Below, in pieces: positions 1-8,581 of a stretch of DNA of 64,000 nucleotides. Where the stretch lies: assembly GCA_963790715.1 (NCBI GenBank), contig CAWBPN010000018.1:1054001-1118000 (forward strand). Direction: 5' to 3'. Under the pieces are notes generated by a model. It searched no databases. It was not told the DNA's origin and saw only the letters and a program-made list of their open reading frames with translations. Position 1 is the first letter of the stretch; every line of letters starts with the position of its first letter. The position numbers and the translations under genes were made by a program. This DNA comes from DCFW01 sp963790715 (GTDB taxonomy: Bacteria; Bacteroidota; Bacteroidia; Bacteroidales; Bacteroidaceae).

Positions 1-16
1 GTTTGTTTACTTTGCA

Positions 17-1324
17 TTAAAGTTCGTCAACCAATTTGTTGAGATGCATGGAATTACTGCCTTTTATCAGTACCGAAGCACCTGTGATAGGTTGCTTTTG
101 AAGTTGCGAAATGACATCCTCTACAGAGTTGTAATGTTCAAAAGAGCCTTTCGGTAGTTTGGTTTTGCCGAATTCTTCACCCACCAATATTATACGGTCG
201 AACAGGTTTTGAGATAATGAGTCAACAATATTCTGATGTTCCTGCATGCTTGTTTTACCCAATTCTTTCATATCACCGAGAATAACTATCTTGTGTTCGA
301 AATTCATTTTCTCGTAATTTGCAAGAGAGGCGTTCATACTTGTGGGGTTGGCATTGTAAGCATCTATGATGAGGCTGTTATGCTCCGTTTCTTTTAGTTG
401 TGAGCGACTGTTGCCTGGAGAATAGGCTTCAAGAGCTGAATTGATACGCATAGGGTCAACACCGAAAAAGCGTCCGATAGTAACGGCAGCTAAAGCGTTA
501 TCGAAATTGTAATCACCAATTAGCTTTGTGTGTACGGTGTAACTTTCTTCGTCTTTACCTGCTTTCCATGAGAATATGAGGAAAGGCGAACACTCTATAA
601 TCTTTCCGTTAACGTAAAGACCGTCTTTCTTTCCGTAATAAATAGGATTGAGTTTACCGGCAATTTTCATTAAATACCGGTTGTCACGGTTTATAAATAT
701 TGTGCTGTCGCCTTTGCTTCGCAGATAATCGTATAATTCGCCTTTAGTCTTGATGATGTTTTCGAAACTGCCGAACCCTTGCAAGTGAGCTTTGCCTACG
801 TTGGTTATTATTCCATAGTCGGGGTCGGCAATATCTACAAGTTCCTTGATGTCACCGGGATGGCTGGCTCCCATTTCAACAACGGCTATATCATGATATG
901 CTGTTAATCTTAGCAGCGTCAATGGTACACCTATGGAATTGTTCAGATTACCTTCGGTATAAAGCACGTTATGCGCTTCTTTCAAAACAGTGGAAATCAA
1001 TTCTTTTGTAGTCGTTTTCCCATTGGTACCGGTGATACCTATCATCTTTGTACCCATTTGCTCGCGATGATAGTGAGCCAGTTGTTGGAGAGTTTTTAAG
1101 CAATTGTCAACTAAGATGATATGTGAATTTGTTGAGCCGGCGTATTCTGCCTCGTCAACTATGGCATATGTCGAACCGAGTTCCAAAGCTTTGGCGGCAA
1201 ACTTGTTACCGTCGAAATTAGCACCTTTCAGTGCGAAGAACAAAGAACCTTTAGGGCAATTGCGACTATCTGTGGTGACGCATGTGCAATTTAAGAAAAT
1301 CTTATAAAGGATTGAAATGTCCAT
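17..1324 (-). CDS. murF: UDP-N-acetylmuramoyl-tripeptide--D-alanyl-D-alanine ligase
   Basis: Cytoplasmic Mur ligase that adds D-Ala-D-Ala to UDP-MurNAc-tripeptide using ATP, the last cytoplasmic step of the peptidoglycan precursor. The 435 residues match the usual family length. The N-terminal substrate domain has the PKGSLFFALKG stretch; the ATP loop GITGTNGKTTTKEL lies near residues 96-109, followed by NNSIGVPLTLL and VVEMGASHPGDI typical of MurF. The start at 1324 lies about 20 bases downstream of the expected transcription start of a TATCTTTG box (1353-1360). It diverges from folP across about 100 bases, so the two genes share a promoter region. The identification is firm. Confidence 0.95.
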   Translation of the reverse strand: MDISILYKIFLNCTCVTTDSRNCPKGSLFFALKGANFDGNKFAAKALELGSTYAIVDEAEYAGSTNSHIILVDNCLKTLQQLAHYHREQMGTKMIGITGTNGKTTTKELISTVLKEAHNVLYTEGNLNNSIGVPLTLLRLTAYHDIAVVEMGASHPGDIKELVDIADPDYGIITNVGKAHLQGFGSFENIIKTKGELYDYLRSKGDSTIFINRDNRYLMKIAGKLNPIYYGKKDGLYVNGKIIECSPFLIFSWKAGKDEESYTVHTKLIGDYNFDNALAAVTIGRFFGVDPMRINSALEAYSPGNSRSQLKETEHNSLIIDAYNANPTSMNASLANYEKMNFEHKIVILGDMKELGKTSMQEHQNIVDSLSQNLFDRIILVGEEFGKTKLPKGSFEHYNSVEDVISQLQKQPITGASVLIKGSNSMHLNKLVDEL

Positions 1325-1352
1325 AATCCTGTTTTATTTTATAATTTTAGTG

Positions 1353-1360
1353 CAAAGATA
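1353..1360 (-). promoter_or_regulatory. murF promoter -7 box
   Basis: Read on the minus strand this is TATCTTTG, a perfect TAnnTTTG Bacteroidetes sigma-70 -7 element about 30 bases upstream of the murF start. No clear TTG -33 element was found at the usual spacing. Confidence 0.6.
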
Positions 1361-1394
1361 ACAGTTTTGAACTTAAGTAATTAATAAAAATGTG

Positions 1395-1402
1395 TACTTT
1401 TG
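1395..1402 (+). promoter_or_regulatory. folP promoter -7 box
   Basis: TACTTTTG matches TAnnTTTG. The expected transcription start is near 1409, downstream of the in-frame ATG at 1390, so folP most likely starts at the ATG at 1426. A TTTG at 1366-1369 is 25 bases upstream, longer than the usual 19-21. Confidence 0.6.
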
Positions 1403-1425
1403 CACATATAAGCATAAATGAAGTT

Positions 1426-2277
1426 ATGAAAAAAGAATATTCTAAATTGATAAACGTAAACGGCAAACTTATGGACTTATCCGCCCCTCAGGTGATGGGG
1501 ATACTTAATGTTACTCCTGATTCATTTTATGCTAAAAGTCGGAAAAACGGTGATGCCCAGGTATCTGCACGTGTTAATCAGATAATTGATGATGGAGCTT
1601 CGATAATAGATATCGGCGCTTATTCGTCCCGCCCTGATGCCGAAGATGTTTCGGAAGAAGAAGAGATTGCACGTTTACGCCCGGCATTGGCTTTAATAAA
1701 CAAAGAACATCCCGATGCCGTAATATCGGTGGATACATTTCGTGCCGAGGTCGCGCGCGTATGTGTTAAGGAGTACGGCGTTGCAATTATTAATGATATT
1801 TCGGGCGGAACGCTTGATGCCGGCATGTTTGACGCCGTAGCCGAGTTGAATGTACCATATATTTTGATGCATATACAGGGCACACCTCAGGATATGCAAC
1901 ACAAACCTCATTATGATGACTTTATAAAAGAGGTGTTTTTGTATTTCGCAGAGAAGATAGACCGCCTGCATCAAATGGGAGTTAAGGATATTATTGTTGA
2001 CCCGGGCTTCGGCTTCGGCAAGACGGTTGACAACAATTATGAGTTGCTGCAACACTTACAAGATTTTAAATTGTTTAAGTTGCCCATACTGGTTGGCGTT
2101 TCACGAAAGTCGATGATTACGAAATTATTGGGCATTACCACTGATGAAGCTTTGAACGGAACATCCGTTATTGACACCATTTCATTGACTAAGGGTGCCG
2201 ACATATTGCGTGTTCATGATGTGAAAGAAGCTGTACAGGCTGTGAAAATATTTCAGAAGATGAGTAGTTTCAATTAA
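1426..2277 (+). CDS. folP: Dihydropteroate synthase
   Basis: Condenses p-aminobenzoate with dihydropterin pyrophosphate in folate synthesis; cytoplasmic TIM-barrel enzyme and the sulfonamide target. The hallmark MGILNVTPDSFY is near the N terminus, followed by IIDIGAYSSRP, the DPGFGFGKT loop and GVSRKSMI, all conserved pterin/phosphate-binding segments. The frame is open from 1390, but the promoter box at 1395-1402 makes the ATG at 1426 (MKKEYSKL) the probable start, giving 283 residues, a normal length. cdaA follows after 26 bases, so the two are probably co-transcribed, an arrangement often seen in Bacteroidetes. Confidence 0.95.
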   Translation: MKKEYSKLINVNGKLMDLSAPQVMGILNVTPDSFYAKSRKNGDAQVSARVNQIIDDGASIIDIGAYSSRPDAEDVSEEEEIARLRPALALINKEHPDAVISVDTFRAEVARVCVKEYGVAIINDISGGTLDAGMFDAVAELNVPYILMHIQGTPQDMQHKPHYDDFIKEVFLYFAEKIDRLHQMGVKDIIVDPGFGFGKTVDNNYELLQHLQDFKLFKLPILVGVSRKSMITKLLGITTDEALNGTSVIDTISLTKGADILRVHDVKEAVQAVKIFQKMSSFN

Positions 2278-2303
2278 ATGTTATTATCATAAAATCAATA
2301 CTT

Positions 2304-3077
2304 ATGTTCATTGAGTTCGGATTAAAAGATGCTATAGATATTTTGCTTGTCGCTTTGATGTTGTACTACATCTTTAAACTGATGCGGAGTAGCGGGTCAT
2401 TGAATATATTCTTCGGTGTATTGATTTTCATTGTCATTTGGATTTTGGTATCCCAAGTCTTGGAGATGCGCCTGTTAGGCTCCATTGTGGACAAGCTGGT
2501 GAGTGTGGGTACACTGGCGTTGATTATCATTTTCCAAGACGAAATAAGGCGATTCTTCTATGCTTTGGGTTCGCAATACAAAGCTTCACGGATATTCAAG
2601 TTATTTACCGGCACTAAAACACAACACGAACAGCGTGAAGTGATGCCTATTGTATTGGCTTGCAAGAAGATGGGGGAACTGAAAGAGGGAGCACTCATTG
2701 TGTTTGAAAGGCAAATATCGCTTGATGAAGTGGTGAAAACCGGTGATTTGATAGATGCCAAGATAAACCAGTTGTTGATACAGAATATATTTTTCAAGAA
2801 TTCACCCTTGCACGACGGAGCGATGGTGATTAGCAACGGACGCATCAAGGCTGCGCGTTGCATGTTGCCTGTATCACATAACCTTAATATCCCCAAGGAA
2901 TTGGGGCTGCGTCACCGTGCTGCTATGGGTATTTCACAGGAAACCGACGCCATGGCGGTTATCGTCAGTGAAGAGACCGGCGCAATATCTGTTGCCGATC
3001 ACGGTGAATTCAAATTGCGTCTCTCGGCCGAAGAGCTGGAACGCCTGTTGGCTAAAGAATTTACGAATCAAGCATAA
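2304..3077 (+). CDS. cdaA: Membrane diadenylate cyclase (c-di-AMP synthase)
   Basis: Makes cyclic di-AMP from two ATP; in other bacteria this messenger controls potassium, osmotic and cell-wall homeostasis. At 257 residues it has the CdaA layout: about three N-terminal membrane helices (residues 8-80) and a cytosolic DAC domain. The DAC motifs are present: SPLHDGAMVI and GLRHRAAMGISQETDA, followed by VSEETGAISVA. It follows folP by 26 bases on the same strand. Its last 17 bases overlap the end of the convergent acetyltransferase gene. Confidence in the enzyme class is high; the symbol follows usage in other phyla. Confidence 0.93.
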   Translation: MFIEFGLKDAIDILLVALMLYYIFKLMRSSGSLNIFFGVLIFIVIWILVSQVLEMRLLGSIVDKLVSVGTLALIIIFQDEIRRFFYALGSQYKASRIFKLFTGTKTQHEQREVMPIVLACKKMGELKEGALIVFERQISLDEVVKTGDLIDAKINQLLIQNIFFKNSPLHDGAMVISNGRIKAARCMLPVSHNLNIPKELGLRHRAAMGISQETDAMAVIVSEETGAISVADHGEFKLRLSAEELERLLAKEFTNQA

Positions 3078-4074
3078 GGCTCATATAGGAAGGTTTCAGC
3101 AGATATCTATTTAACATAGACATAAGTACCGGAGGTGGGCTAGTAGAATTATTCTTTTCAACTTTACCTTTGTTGATGATATAAGTTCCGCTATTTTCCG
3201 GAATTATATGGTCGGTTACCCTAAATGAATCGGTAAGTGACGGATGTGCTTGCGCATATACGTTGAGCAACGCTTCAAGCGACACGATGCGTGCCATACC
3301 AAGCTGTTTATCGTTCTTGCTTCCGTCGGGCGGATAAGTTACGGTAATCTTTTTTGCGTTAGCATTCCTTGCTGCAACGGCAATCAGAGTCTCCTCAACA
3401 AACGGGAACTCAGTCAATACATCTCTTATATAAAGTTGGTCGCCTATCGGATAACTGAACGCCAAGCCTACGATTTCATTGTCAAGACGAGCAACATAAA
3501 GTGTGTCTTCAAAAAGATTCATGTCTTTAAGAATGACACGAAAATCCTCCGGCGTGTGTTGCAGGCAATTATTGCGTTGCTGCATTTTCCGGTCGAAGTA
3601 TGGATAAACATCATGTTCGCCTTTGCGAAAAGGAGTAACGATTATCTCTTCTTTGAGCGGCAATTCATCTAAAGGAATAATCTGTTCTCTGTTATAAAAG
3701 ACGGTGTCGAATTGACTATCTTCGTAGAACAAGAACAGCGAACCGCTAGCAGGGATGAGGGTTGACACGTAAATGCCCTGTTGCTTCATTTGCCGTAAAG
3801 CCTTTGCAATAAGCTCGGTCATTAATCCTTTTCTTCTGTATTCAGGGTCGGTGCATGCACCGGAGATATAAGAAGTCGTTATCGTTTGTCCGCCGAATGT
3901 CATCGGATACGGCAGCAGTTGCATTGCCGAAACAATCTTGCCGTCGCAGGAAGAAGTCATGTTTACTTTGTCCGAATATCGCTCTGAAAAATAAAGCTTT
4001 GTGAACGCAACATCGTCGTCATTCTTATTGAAGCACAATTCCCAAAGCCTGCGTGTTTCTTCTTTTTCCGTCAT
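3061..4074 (-). CDS. GNAT-family N-acetyltransferase
   Basis: Probable acetyl-CoA-dependent acyltransferase of 337 residues; substrate unknown. The N-terminal half carries the GNAT core, with the acetyl-CoA loop seen as SGACTDPEYRRKGLMTELI (about residues 70-88) and the preceding beta-strand MQLLPYPMTF. The C-terminal half (from about 170) shows a second GNAT-like pattern (DNEIVGLAFSYPIG), resembling tandem or Eis-like proteins. It is the second gene of a minus-strand pair: its ATG overlaps the upstream gene's stop by 4 bases, which implies translational coupling. It is convergent with cdaA, with a 17-base overlap. Confidence 0.8.
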   Translation of the reverse strand: MTEKEETRRLWELCFNKNDDDVAFTKLYFSERYSDKVNMTSSCDGKIVSAMQLLPYPMTFGGQTITTSYISGACTDPEYRRKGLMTELIAKALRQMKQQGIYVSTLIPASGSLFLFYEDSQFDTVFYNREQIIPLDELPLKEEIIVTPFRKGEHDVYPYFDRKMQQRNNCLQHTPEDFRVILKDMNLFEDTLYVARLDNEIVGLAFSYPIGDQLYIRDVLTEFPFVEETLIAVAARNANAKKITVTYPPDGSKNDKQLGMARIVSLEALLNVYAQAHPSLTDSFRVTDHIIPENSGTYIINKGKVEKNNSTSPPPVLMSMLNRYLLKPSYMSLMLDS

Positions 4075-4976
4075 TTTGTCGTTTCGTCTTTAAGTGTTGC
4101 TATACCTTTCTCAAGCAGGATATTCGGTTTATATGAAAGTTTTGCCTTACGTAAGCCCGGTATTCCCAAATCTTCTTCCCTATTAATATAGGTGTATTCT
4201 TCTGGTATCCGCTTTACGAACTCCTGGTTTATCACAGTGTATGCTCCGTCATAGTCAACATCGGCCTTCTCGAAGTGTACACCGAACGTGCTGTGGTTTA
4301 TCGGTGCGCCGAAAGTAAAAGCTACAATCTTTCCGTCTACATAAAGAATGCCGCCGCCCAATCCCACGTCTTCAGCGTGATGCATCGCCCAAATGAGCGA
4401 ATGCCGTTCATTGCCCAGTTCTTCATGTTCGTCACATCCGTTGGCGATGCACCATCGGCGTTCCATTTCCAGACAGTCTTCAATGAGCGTCGGAGTGGCG
4501 GACTTATATTCCCAATTTGGGTAACTGTTCTTGAATTTGTTCACATGGTTGCGCTTCGGTTGGTATTTCTTGCCTTTTAGCTCAGCTAAATCGCTACGCA
4601 GATAGATGTAATCGAAATAATCCCGATTATACGTATACACAAGGCGGTGATGTATTTCTTCATCCAGTTCATCCTCATAACGGATAGATATACCGCCCAT
4701 TCTGAACGGTTCGTTTTGTGCATGGGCATCGTCAATCATTTGGTTGATGACAGCTTTTATATTGCCTGTCCCGACAGGCATCATGTAGAGCAATTTTCCA
4801 TCGCTCCTGAATCTAATTACCAGGAAGTTATCGATAATTGCATATTCCGTTCCATACAAAAATTTCCACGACATTAAGTTTGAAAATGACAAGTCGCAAT
4901 TCATTCGTTTGCTTGGTATCGTATAAGTGGTTACAATACCCTTGTCAGCTACGGTTAATTCTTTAAATGTAATCAT
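4071..4976 (-). CDS. DUF2156 domain protein (GNAT-like acyltransferase fold)
   Basis: Resembles the DUF2156 family, related to the catalytic C-terminal domain of phosphatidylglycerol lysyltransferases (aminoacyl transfer onto lipids). About 301 residues, with no MprF membrane domain, so probably soluble. Visible hallmarks are MSWKFLYGTEYAI, KRNHVNKFKNSYPNWEYK in the middle and INREEDLGIPGLRKAKLSYKP at the C terminus. The frame opens at 5015, but the ATG at 4976 (MITFKELTVAD) is the better start because a TAACTTTA near-promoter lies between them. It is coupled by a 4-base overlap to the following GNAT gene. No specific substrate can be claimed. Confidence 0.75.
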   Translation of the reverse strand: MITFKELTVADKGIVTTYTIPSKRMNCDLSFSNLMSWKFLYGTEYAIIDNFLVIRFRSDGKLLYMMPVGTGNIKAVINQMIDDAHAQNEPFRMGGISIRYEDELDEEIHHRLVYTYNRDYFDYIYLRSDLAELKGKKYQPKRNHVNKFKNSYPNWEYKSATPTLIEDCLEMERRWCIANGCDEHEELGNERHSLIWAMHHAEDVGLGGGILYVDGKIVAFTFGAPINHSTFGVHFEKADVDYDGAYTVINQEFVKRIPEEYTYINREEDLGIPGLRKAKLSYKPNILLEKGIATLKDETTK

Positions 4977-5031
4977 AAATTCATCTATATGATAATAATG
5001 TAAAGTTAAGTTCATTGTTTGGATTTTTATT

Positions 5032-5039
5032 TATCTTTG
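5032..5039 (+). promoter_or_regulatory. Promoter -7 box of the TlpA-like gene
   Basis: TATCTTTG, a perfect TAnnTTTG box ending 26 bases before the ATG at 5066. No good -33 element was found. Confidence 0.55.
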
Positions 5040-5065
5040 TTGCCAAATAAACTTAAAGAATTATT

Positions 5066-6166
5066 ATGAGCAAAAAATTGTGTATTATTCTGATGTCGTT
5101 GTTGTGCACTGTTGTTGCGGAAGCCGGGGGAACTTACGTGATAAAAGGTAAAATAAGTCCGTCATATGACGGAAAGCGGATAAGCCTTTCAACTCTGCCC
5201 GACGGTAAAAATGCGGTTAATTCGGCATTGATACGACGCGGTACGTTCACATTCAGGGGAACTGCCGATGCTGCCAAAGTGTATTTTCTTGTATTAGGCA
5301 GAAAAGAACCTATTCCTGTTGTTCCGGTTTTCCCAGAGGACGGCACGATAAATGTGACCATGAGCAAAGAACCTGTTATCGGTGGTACGGCTTTGAATAA
5401 CGCATACGATTCGTTTGCAAAGAATAAAGCCACGCTTCAGCCGAAATATGCAGCTCTTCAGAGTTATTATTATAAGTTGGTACAACAGAAACAAGTTACC
5501 AAAGCCAAGGAGGATTCTATTGAAAATGAATGGAATGGTCTTTCAGCTAAAGAAGATAACATGGTTATGGATGTGTTTAAAACCCATCCTAATACTGCCA
5601 TTTCAGCATATTTGCTTTATAAGTATCAGGACGAAATGGAAGTTGGCCGCATAGATTCTTTATTGAATGGAATGCCGGCTGCAGTGAAGAATCAACCGCT
5701 GGTATCCTTGGTACAGGATTTTGTTGCTGCTAAAAAGCGTGATATGGTAGGTGCCACTTACACCGATCTTGCAATGAAGTCACCGGACGGAAACGACGTA
5801 AAGTTGTCTGATTATGTAGGTAAAAACAAATATGTGATGGTTGATTTCTGGGCTTCGTGGTGCGGACCATGCAGAGCAGAGATGCCTAATGTAGTTGCCG
5901 CTTACGCCAAGTATCACAGCAAAGGCTTTGAAGTAGTGGGAGTTTCATTTGACGAACAGCATCAACCATGGGTCAACGCTTTGGCTGCGTTAAAGATGCC
6001 TTGGCCACAAATGTCCGACTTGAAAGGTTGGCAATGCGCCGCAAATTCGGTGTATGGTATTAATTCAATCCCGGCTTCAATACTTATCGACCAAAACGGC
6101 AAAATCATTGCCAAGAACTTGCGCGGCGATGATTTGGAAAAGAAGCTGTCGGAACTTTTCCAATAA
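5066..6166 (+). CDS. TlpA-like thiol-disulfide oxidoreductase with DUF4369
   Basis: Exported thioredoxin-fold protein of 366 residues, a common Bacteroidetes architecture. An N-terminal signal peptide (MSKKLCIILMSLLCTVVAEA) is followed by a DUF4369 domain (about residues 22-120: YVIKGKISPSYDGKRISL), a helical linker, and a C-terminal AhpC/TSA-Redoxin domain with the active site WASWCGPCRAEMP (about residues 263-275) and the cis-Pro region GINSIPASILID. It probably reduces disulfides or cytochrome c thiols outside the cytoplasm; the target is not shown. It is a single gene with its own promoter and a strong hairpin terminator downstream. Confidence 0.88.
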   Translation: MSKKLCIILMSLLCTVVAEAGGTYVIKGKISPSYDGKRISLSTLPDGKNAVNSALIRRGTFTFRGTADAAKVYFLVLGRKEPIPVVPVFPEDGTINVTMSKEPVIGGTALNNAYDSFAKNKATLQPKYAALQSYYYKLVQQKQVTKAKEDSIENEWNGLSAKEDNMVMDVFKTHPNTAISAYLLYKYQDEMEVGRIDSLLNGMPAAVKNQPLVSLVQDFVAAKKRDMVGATYTDLAMKSPDGNDVKLSDYVGKNKYVMVDFWASWCGPCRAEMPNVVAAYAKYHSKGFEVVGVSFDEQHQPWVNALAALKMPWPQMSDLKGWQCAANSVYGINSIPASILIDQNGKIIAKNLRGDDLEKKLSELFQ

Positions 6167-6224
6167 TCCGTTATAAACAGCACCGGTCGCCGGCATAAAA
6201 CGGTAAAGGTGTTCATTATATTGT

Positions 6225-6277
6225 ATCCTTGATATTGAATAACAAAAGAAGTTATTCAATATCAAGGATTCTTTTTT
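6225..6277 (+). terminator. Rho-independent terminator after the TlpA-like gene
   Basis: Perfect 19-bp inverted repeat (6225-6243 with 6251-6269) with a 7-base loop, followed by TCTTTTTT. It ends the thioredoxin transcript and isolates the metK leader downstream. Confidence 0.88.
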
Positions 6278-6384
6278 GCTGCATTGCCGATGAAAATATG
6301 CCGGAGAGTTAGGCAAAACTCAGTTGACATCCGACGGCAAATGTCACATTATCCTGCCGTTTATAATAAAAATTATTAAAAGCA

Positions 6385-6414
6385 TTGCTATATAAAAAAT
6401 AGCATATATCTTTG
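6385..6414 (+). promoter_or_regulatory. metK promoter
   Basis: TTG at 6385-6387, a 19-base spacer, then TATCTTTG at 6407-6414: a full Bacteroidetes promoter. Transcription should start near 6421, just ahead of the riboswitch-like element. Confidence 0.72.
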
Positions 6415-6428
6415 CACCCAGAATTAAA

Positions 6429-6480
6429 GTGTGGAAAGATTTGGCCGCTTGCAACCACAGAAAAAAATGCTAAAATTATA
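6429..6480 (+). ncRNA. Candidate SAM-II riboswitch in the metK leader
   Basis: The leader contains GATTTGGCCGCTTGCAA then AACCACAG, an A-rich stretch and ATGCTAAAA. This matches, from memory, the conserved SAM-II (metA motif) order GAUUU..CCG..UUGCAA, stem, AAAUG..GCUAAAA. A P1 stem is visible: TGTGG (6430-6434) with CCACA (6455-6459). The element begins within about 10 bases of the predicted transcript start and precedes SAM synthetase, an expected SAM-feedback target. The usual GG after GCUAAAA is not seen, and the ATG is about 85 bases downstream, so how it would control expression is unclear. Confidence 0.68.
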
Positions 6481-6563
6481 GTTCGCATATATTTTTCTCC
6501 CCCAACATCTATCCAACTTTGTTCTTATTTACATAAGGATATTAACTTATAATTTTAAGAGTT

Positions 6564-7856
6564 ATGGGATATTTATTCACATCCGAATCGGTGTCTGAAG
6601 GACACCCTGATAAAGTGGCCGATCAAATATCGGACGCTGTGCTTGACGAACTTTTGGCGTACGACAAAAATTCTAAAGTAGCTTGCGAAACGCTGGTAAC
6701 CACAGGACAGGTCGTTCTGGCTGGAGAAGTGAAGTCTAAGGCTTATATTGATTTGCAAGATGTTGCACGTCGCGTAATTAACAAAATCGGATATACCAAG
6801 GGCGAATATATGTTCGAGGGTAATTCGTGCGGCGTGTTCTCTGCCATTCATGAGCAAAGTGCCGACATAAACAGGGGCGTTGACCGCCAAGATCCTATGG
6901 ATCAAGGCGCCGGCGACCAAGGTATGATGTTCGGTTATGCCGTTAACGAGACGGACAATTATATGCCTGTTTCGTTGGATTTGGCTCATCGCATTCTTAA
7001 GGTGTTGGCTGAAATTCGCCGTGAAGGTAAGGTAATGACTTACTTGCGTCCAGATGCAAAAAGTCAGGTAACCATAGAATACAGTGATGACAACAAGCCT
7101 GTGCGCATAGACACTATTGTGGTGTCCACCCAACACGACGACTTCATCAAGCCGGTTGACGCCACAAAAGAAGCTCAGGACAGGGCGGATGAGGCTATGT
7201 TGGCAAAGATATATAAAGATGTTGTTGAGATATTGATACCGCGTGTCGTTGGTTCGATTTCAAATGAAAGCGTGAAAAAATTGTTCGACGGGCATATAAA
7301 ATACTTCGTCAACCCTACGGGAAAGTTTGTTATCGGCGGACCAAACGGCGATTCAGGCTTGACAGGACGTAAGATTATCGTAGATACTTACGGAGGTAAA
7401 GGTGCACACGGCGGTGGAGCATTCAGCGGAAAAGACCCGAGCAAGGTAGACCGCAGTGCGGCTTATGCGGCACGCCATATTGCAAAGAACATGGTGGCAG
7501 CCGGAGTTGCGGATGAAATGTTGGTGCAACTGTCTTATGCAATTGGCGTTGCAAAACCCATCAGCATTTATGTCAATACTTACGGGCAAAGCAATGTTAA
7601 GTTGAGCGACGGCGAAATAGCCGGGAAGATTAACGAAATGTTCGATCTTCGTCCGAAAGCTATTGAAGAACGCCTAAAATTACGTAACCCGATATATCTT
7701 GAGACAGCCGCTTATGGGCACATGGGGCGTGAACCGAAAATAGTAACAAAGCACTTCGATTCACCTTATTGGGGTGCACGTGACATAACCGTTGAACTGT
7801 TCACGTGGGAAAAACTTGATTACGTAGACAAAATAAAAGAAGCTTTTAATCTTTGA
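6564..7856 (+). CDS. metK: S-adenosylmethionine synthetase
   Basis: Makes S-adenosylmethionine from methionine and ATP; cytoplasmic and essential in most bacteria. The 430-residue length fits the Bacteroidetes form, which is somewhat longer than E. coli MetK (384). Family signatures: SESVSEGHPDKVADQISDAV at the N terminus, GDQGMMFGYA (about residues 119-128), the glycine-rich GGKGAHGGGAFSGKDP loop and KVDRSAAYAARHIAKN. It sits alone, downstream of a candidate SAM-II leader, which suggests feedback by its own product. Confidence 0.97.
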   Translation: MGYLFTSESVSEGHPDKVADQISDAVLDELLAYDKNSKVACETLVTTGQVVLAGEVKSKAYIDLQDVARRVINKIGYTKGEYMFEGNSCGVFSAIHEQSADINRGVDRQDPMDQGAGDQGMMFGYAVNETDNYMPVSLDLAHRILKVLAEIRREGKVMTYLRPDAKSQVTIEYSDDNKPVRIDTIVVSTQHDDFIKPVDATKEAQDRADEAMLAKIYKDVVEILIPRVVGSISNESVKKLFDGHIKYFVNPTGKFVIGGPNGDSGLTGRKIIVDTYGGKGAHGGGAFSGKDPSKVDRSAAYAARHIAKNMVAAGVADEMLVQLSYAIGVAKPISIYVNTYGQSNVKLSDGEIAGKINEMFDLRPKAIEERLKLRNPIYLETAAYGHMGREPKIVTKHFDSPYWGARDITVELFTWEKLDYVDKIKEAFNL

Positions 7857-7915
7857 CGGATAAGTAAAATAAAATATCGGCGGATAACCTTGCATAAAGG
7901 CAGCGATGTCAAGCA

Positions 7916-7964
7916 TTAAAGGAATTGAAGAGTTGAAGTATAATTCACTTTTTAATTCCTTTAA
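7916..7964 (+). terminator. Possible terminator hairpin after metK
   Basis: An 11-bp perfect inverted repeat (7916-7926 with 7954-7964) separated by 27 bases, about 60 bases past the metK stop. The loop is long and there is no clean U-run, so this is only a candidate. Confidence 0.35.
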
Positions 7965-7998
7965 CTCATTATGCACGCATAGCTACCATATTAATTCG

Positions 7999-8006
7999 TA
8001 ATTTTG
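7999..8006 (+). promoter_or_regulatory. LOG-family gene promoter -7 box
   Basis: TAATTTTG matches TAnnTTTG and lies about 30 bases upstream of the ATG at 8036. No -33 element is evident. Confidence 0.5.
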
Positions 8007-8035
8007 CCGCATAATATGTAACTTCTGCCATATAT

Positions 8036-8581
8036 ATGAAAGAAATAAAAAATGTATGCGTATATTGTGCCTCAAGCTCTGAAATAGCTTCGTGTTATGT
8101 TGATGCGGCTGATCGTTTGGGAAAGATACTGGGTTATCATAAGTTGCGCACAATTACAGGTGGCGGCGTTCGCGGGTTGATGAAAGTGGTAGAAGATGCT
8201 GCGTTGAAAGCCGGAGGAGATGTACTGGGCATAATACCTCGCTTCATGGTTGAGGCGCATTGGGAACATTCAGGCATTGAACTCTTGCAAGTTGAAAGCA
8301 TGAGCGAGCGCAAAAGTCTGTTGAATAAGATGGCGGATGCCATTATTGTTTTGCCCGGAGGATACGGAACGTTGGATGAGTTGGGAGAATCGCTTACATT
8401 AAAGCAACTTGGACTCATTGATGTGCCTATTATCTTGCTTAATACTAATAATTTTTATGATGCATTGATTAAACAAATGGATGTGGCTCTTAAGCAGCAT
8501 TTCATGCGTGATAAAAGAGGACAATTGTTTGTGGTGGCACAAACTCCTGAAGAAATAAATGAACAGCTTAACCAAAGATAG
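8036..8581 (+). CDS. LOG-family nucleoside monophosphate phosphoribohydrolase
   Basis: Member of the LONELY GUY family, often mis-annotated as lysine decarboxylase. It probably cleaves nucleoside 5'-monophosphates to base plus ribose 5-phosphate; the physiological substrate in gut bacteria is unclear. At 181 residues it has the family length and both hallmarks: TGGGVRGLMKVV (about residues 41-52) and the catalytic PGGYGTLDELGE (about 102-113). Its 3' end overlaps the next gene by 23 bases, suggesting co-transcription with the DUF4271-hemD group. Confidence 0.88.
   Translation: MKEIKNVCVYCASSSEIASCYVDAADRLGKILGYHKLRTITGGGVRGLMKVVEDAALKAGGDVLGIIPRFMVEAHWEHSGIELLQVESMSERKSLLNKMADAIIVLPGGYGTLDELGESLTLKQLGLIDVPIILLNTNNFYDALIKQMDVALKQHFMRDKRGQLFVVAQTPEEINEQLNQR

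Larger units (their letters stand above)
6167..6563. other. Intergenic region: terminator, promoter and metK leader
   Basis: About 400 bases without a coding gene. It contains the terminator at 6225-6277, an AT-rich spacer, the metK promoter at 6385-6414, a riboswitch-like leader at 6429-6480 and a further untranslated stretch of about 80 bases before the ATG at 6564. Confidence 0.7.

Noticed and set aside
1390..1425. Upstream ATG as folP start
   Set aside because: It precedes the predicted transcription start of the TACTTTTG promoter; the ATG at 1426 is used.
5294..5494. Antisense frames inside the TlpA-like gene
   Set aside because: Shadows of a gene with clear signal peptide, DUF4369 and WCGPC motif.
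6429..6480. SAM-I (S-box) riboswitch for the metK leader
   Set aside because: The GCAACC and TGCTAAA pieces are suggestive, but the multi-stem S-box architecture is absent and the compact SAM-II order fits better.
6573..7136. A 187-codon frame antisense to metK
   Set aside because: It lies wholly opposite a clear essential gene, has no family motifs and no start context; an overlap shadow.
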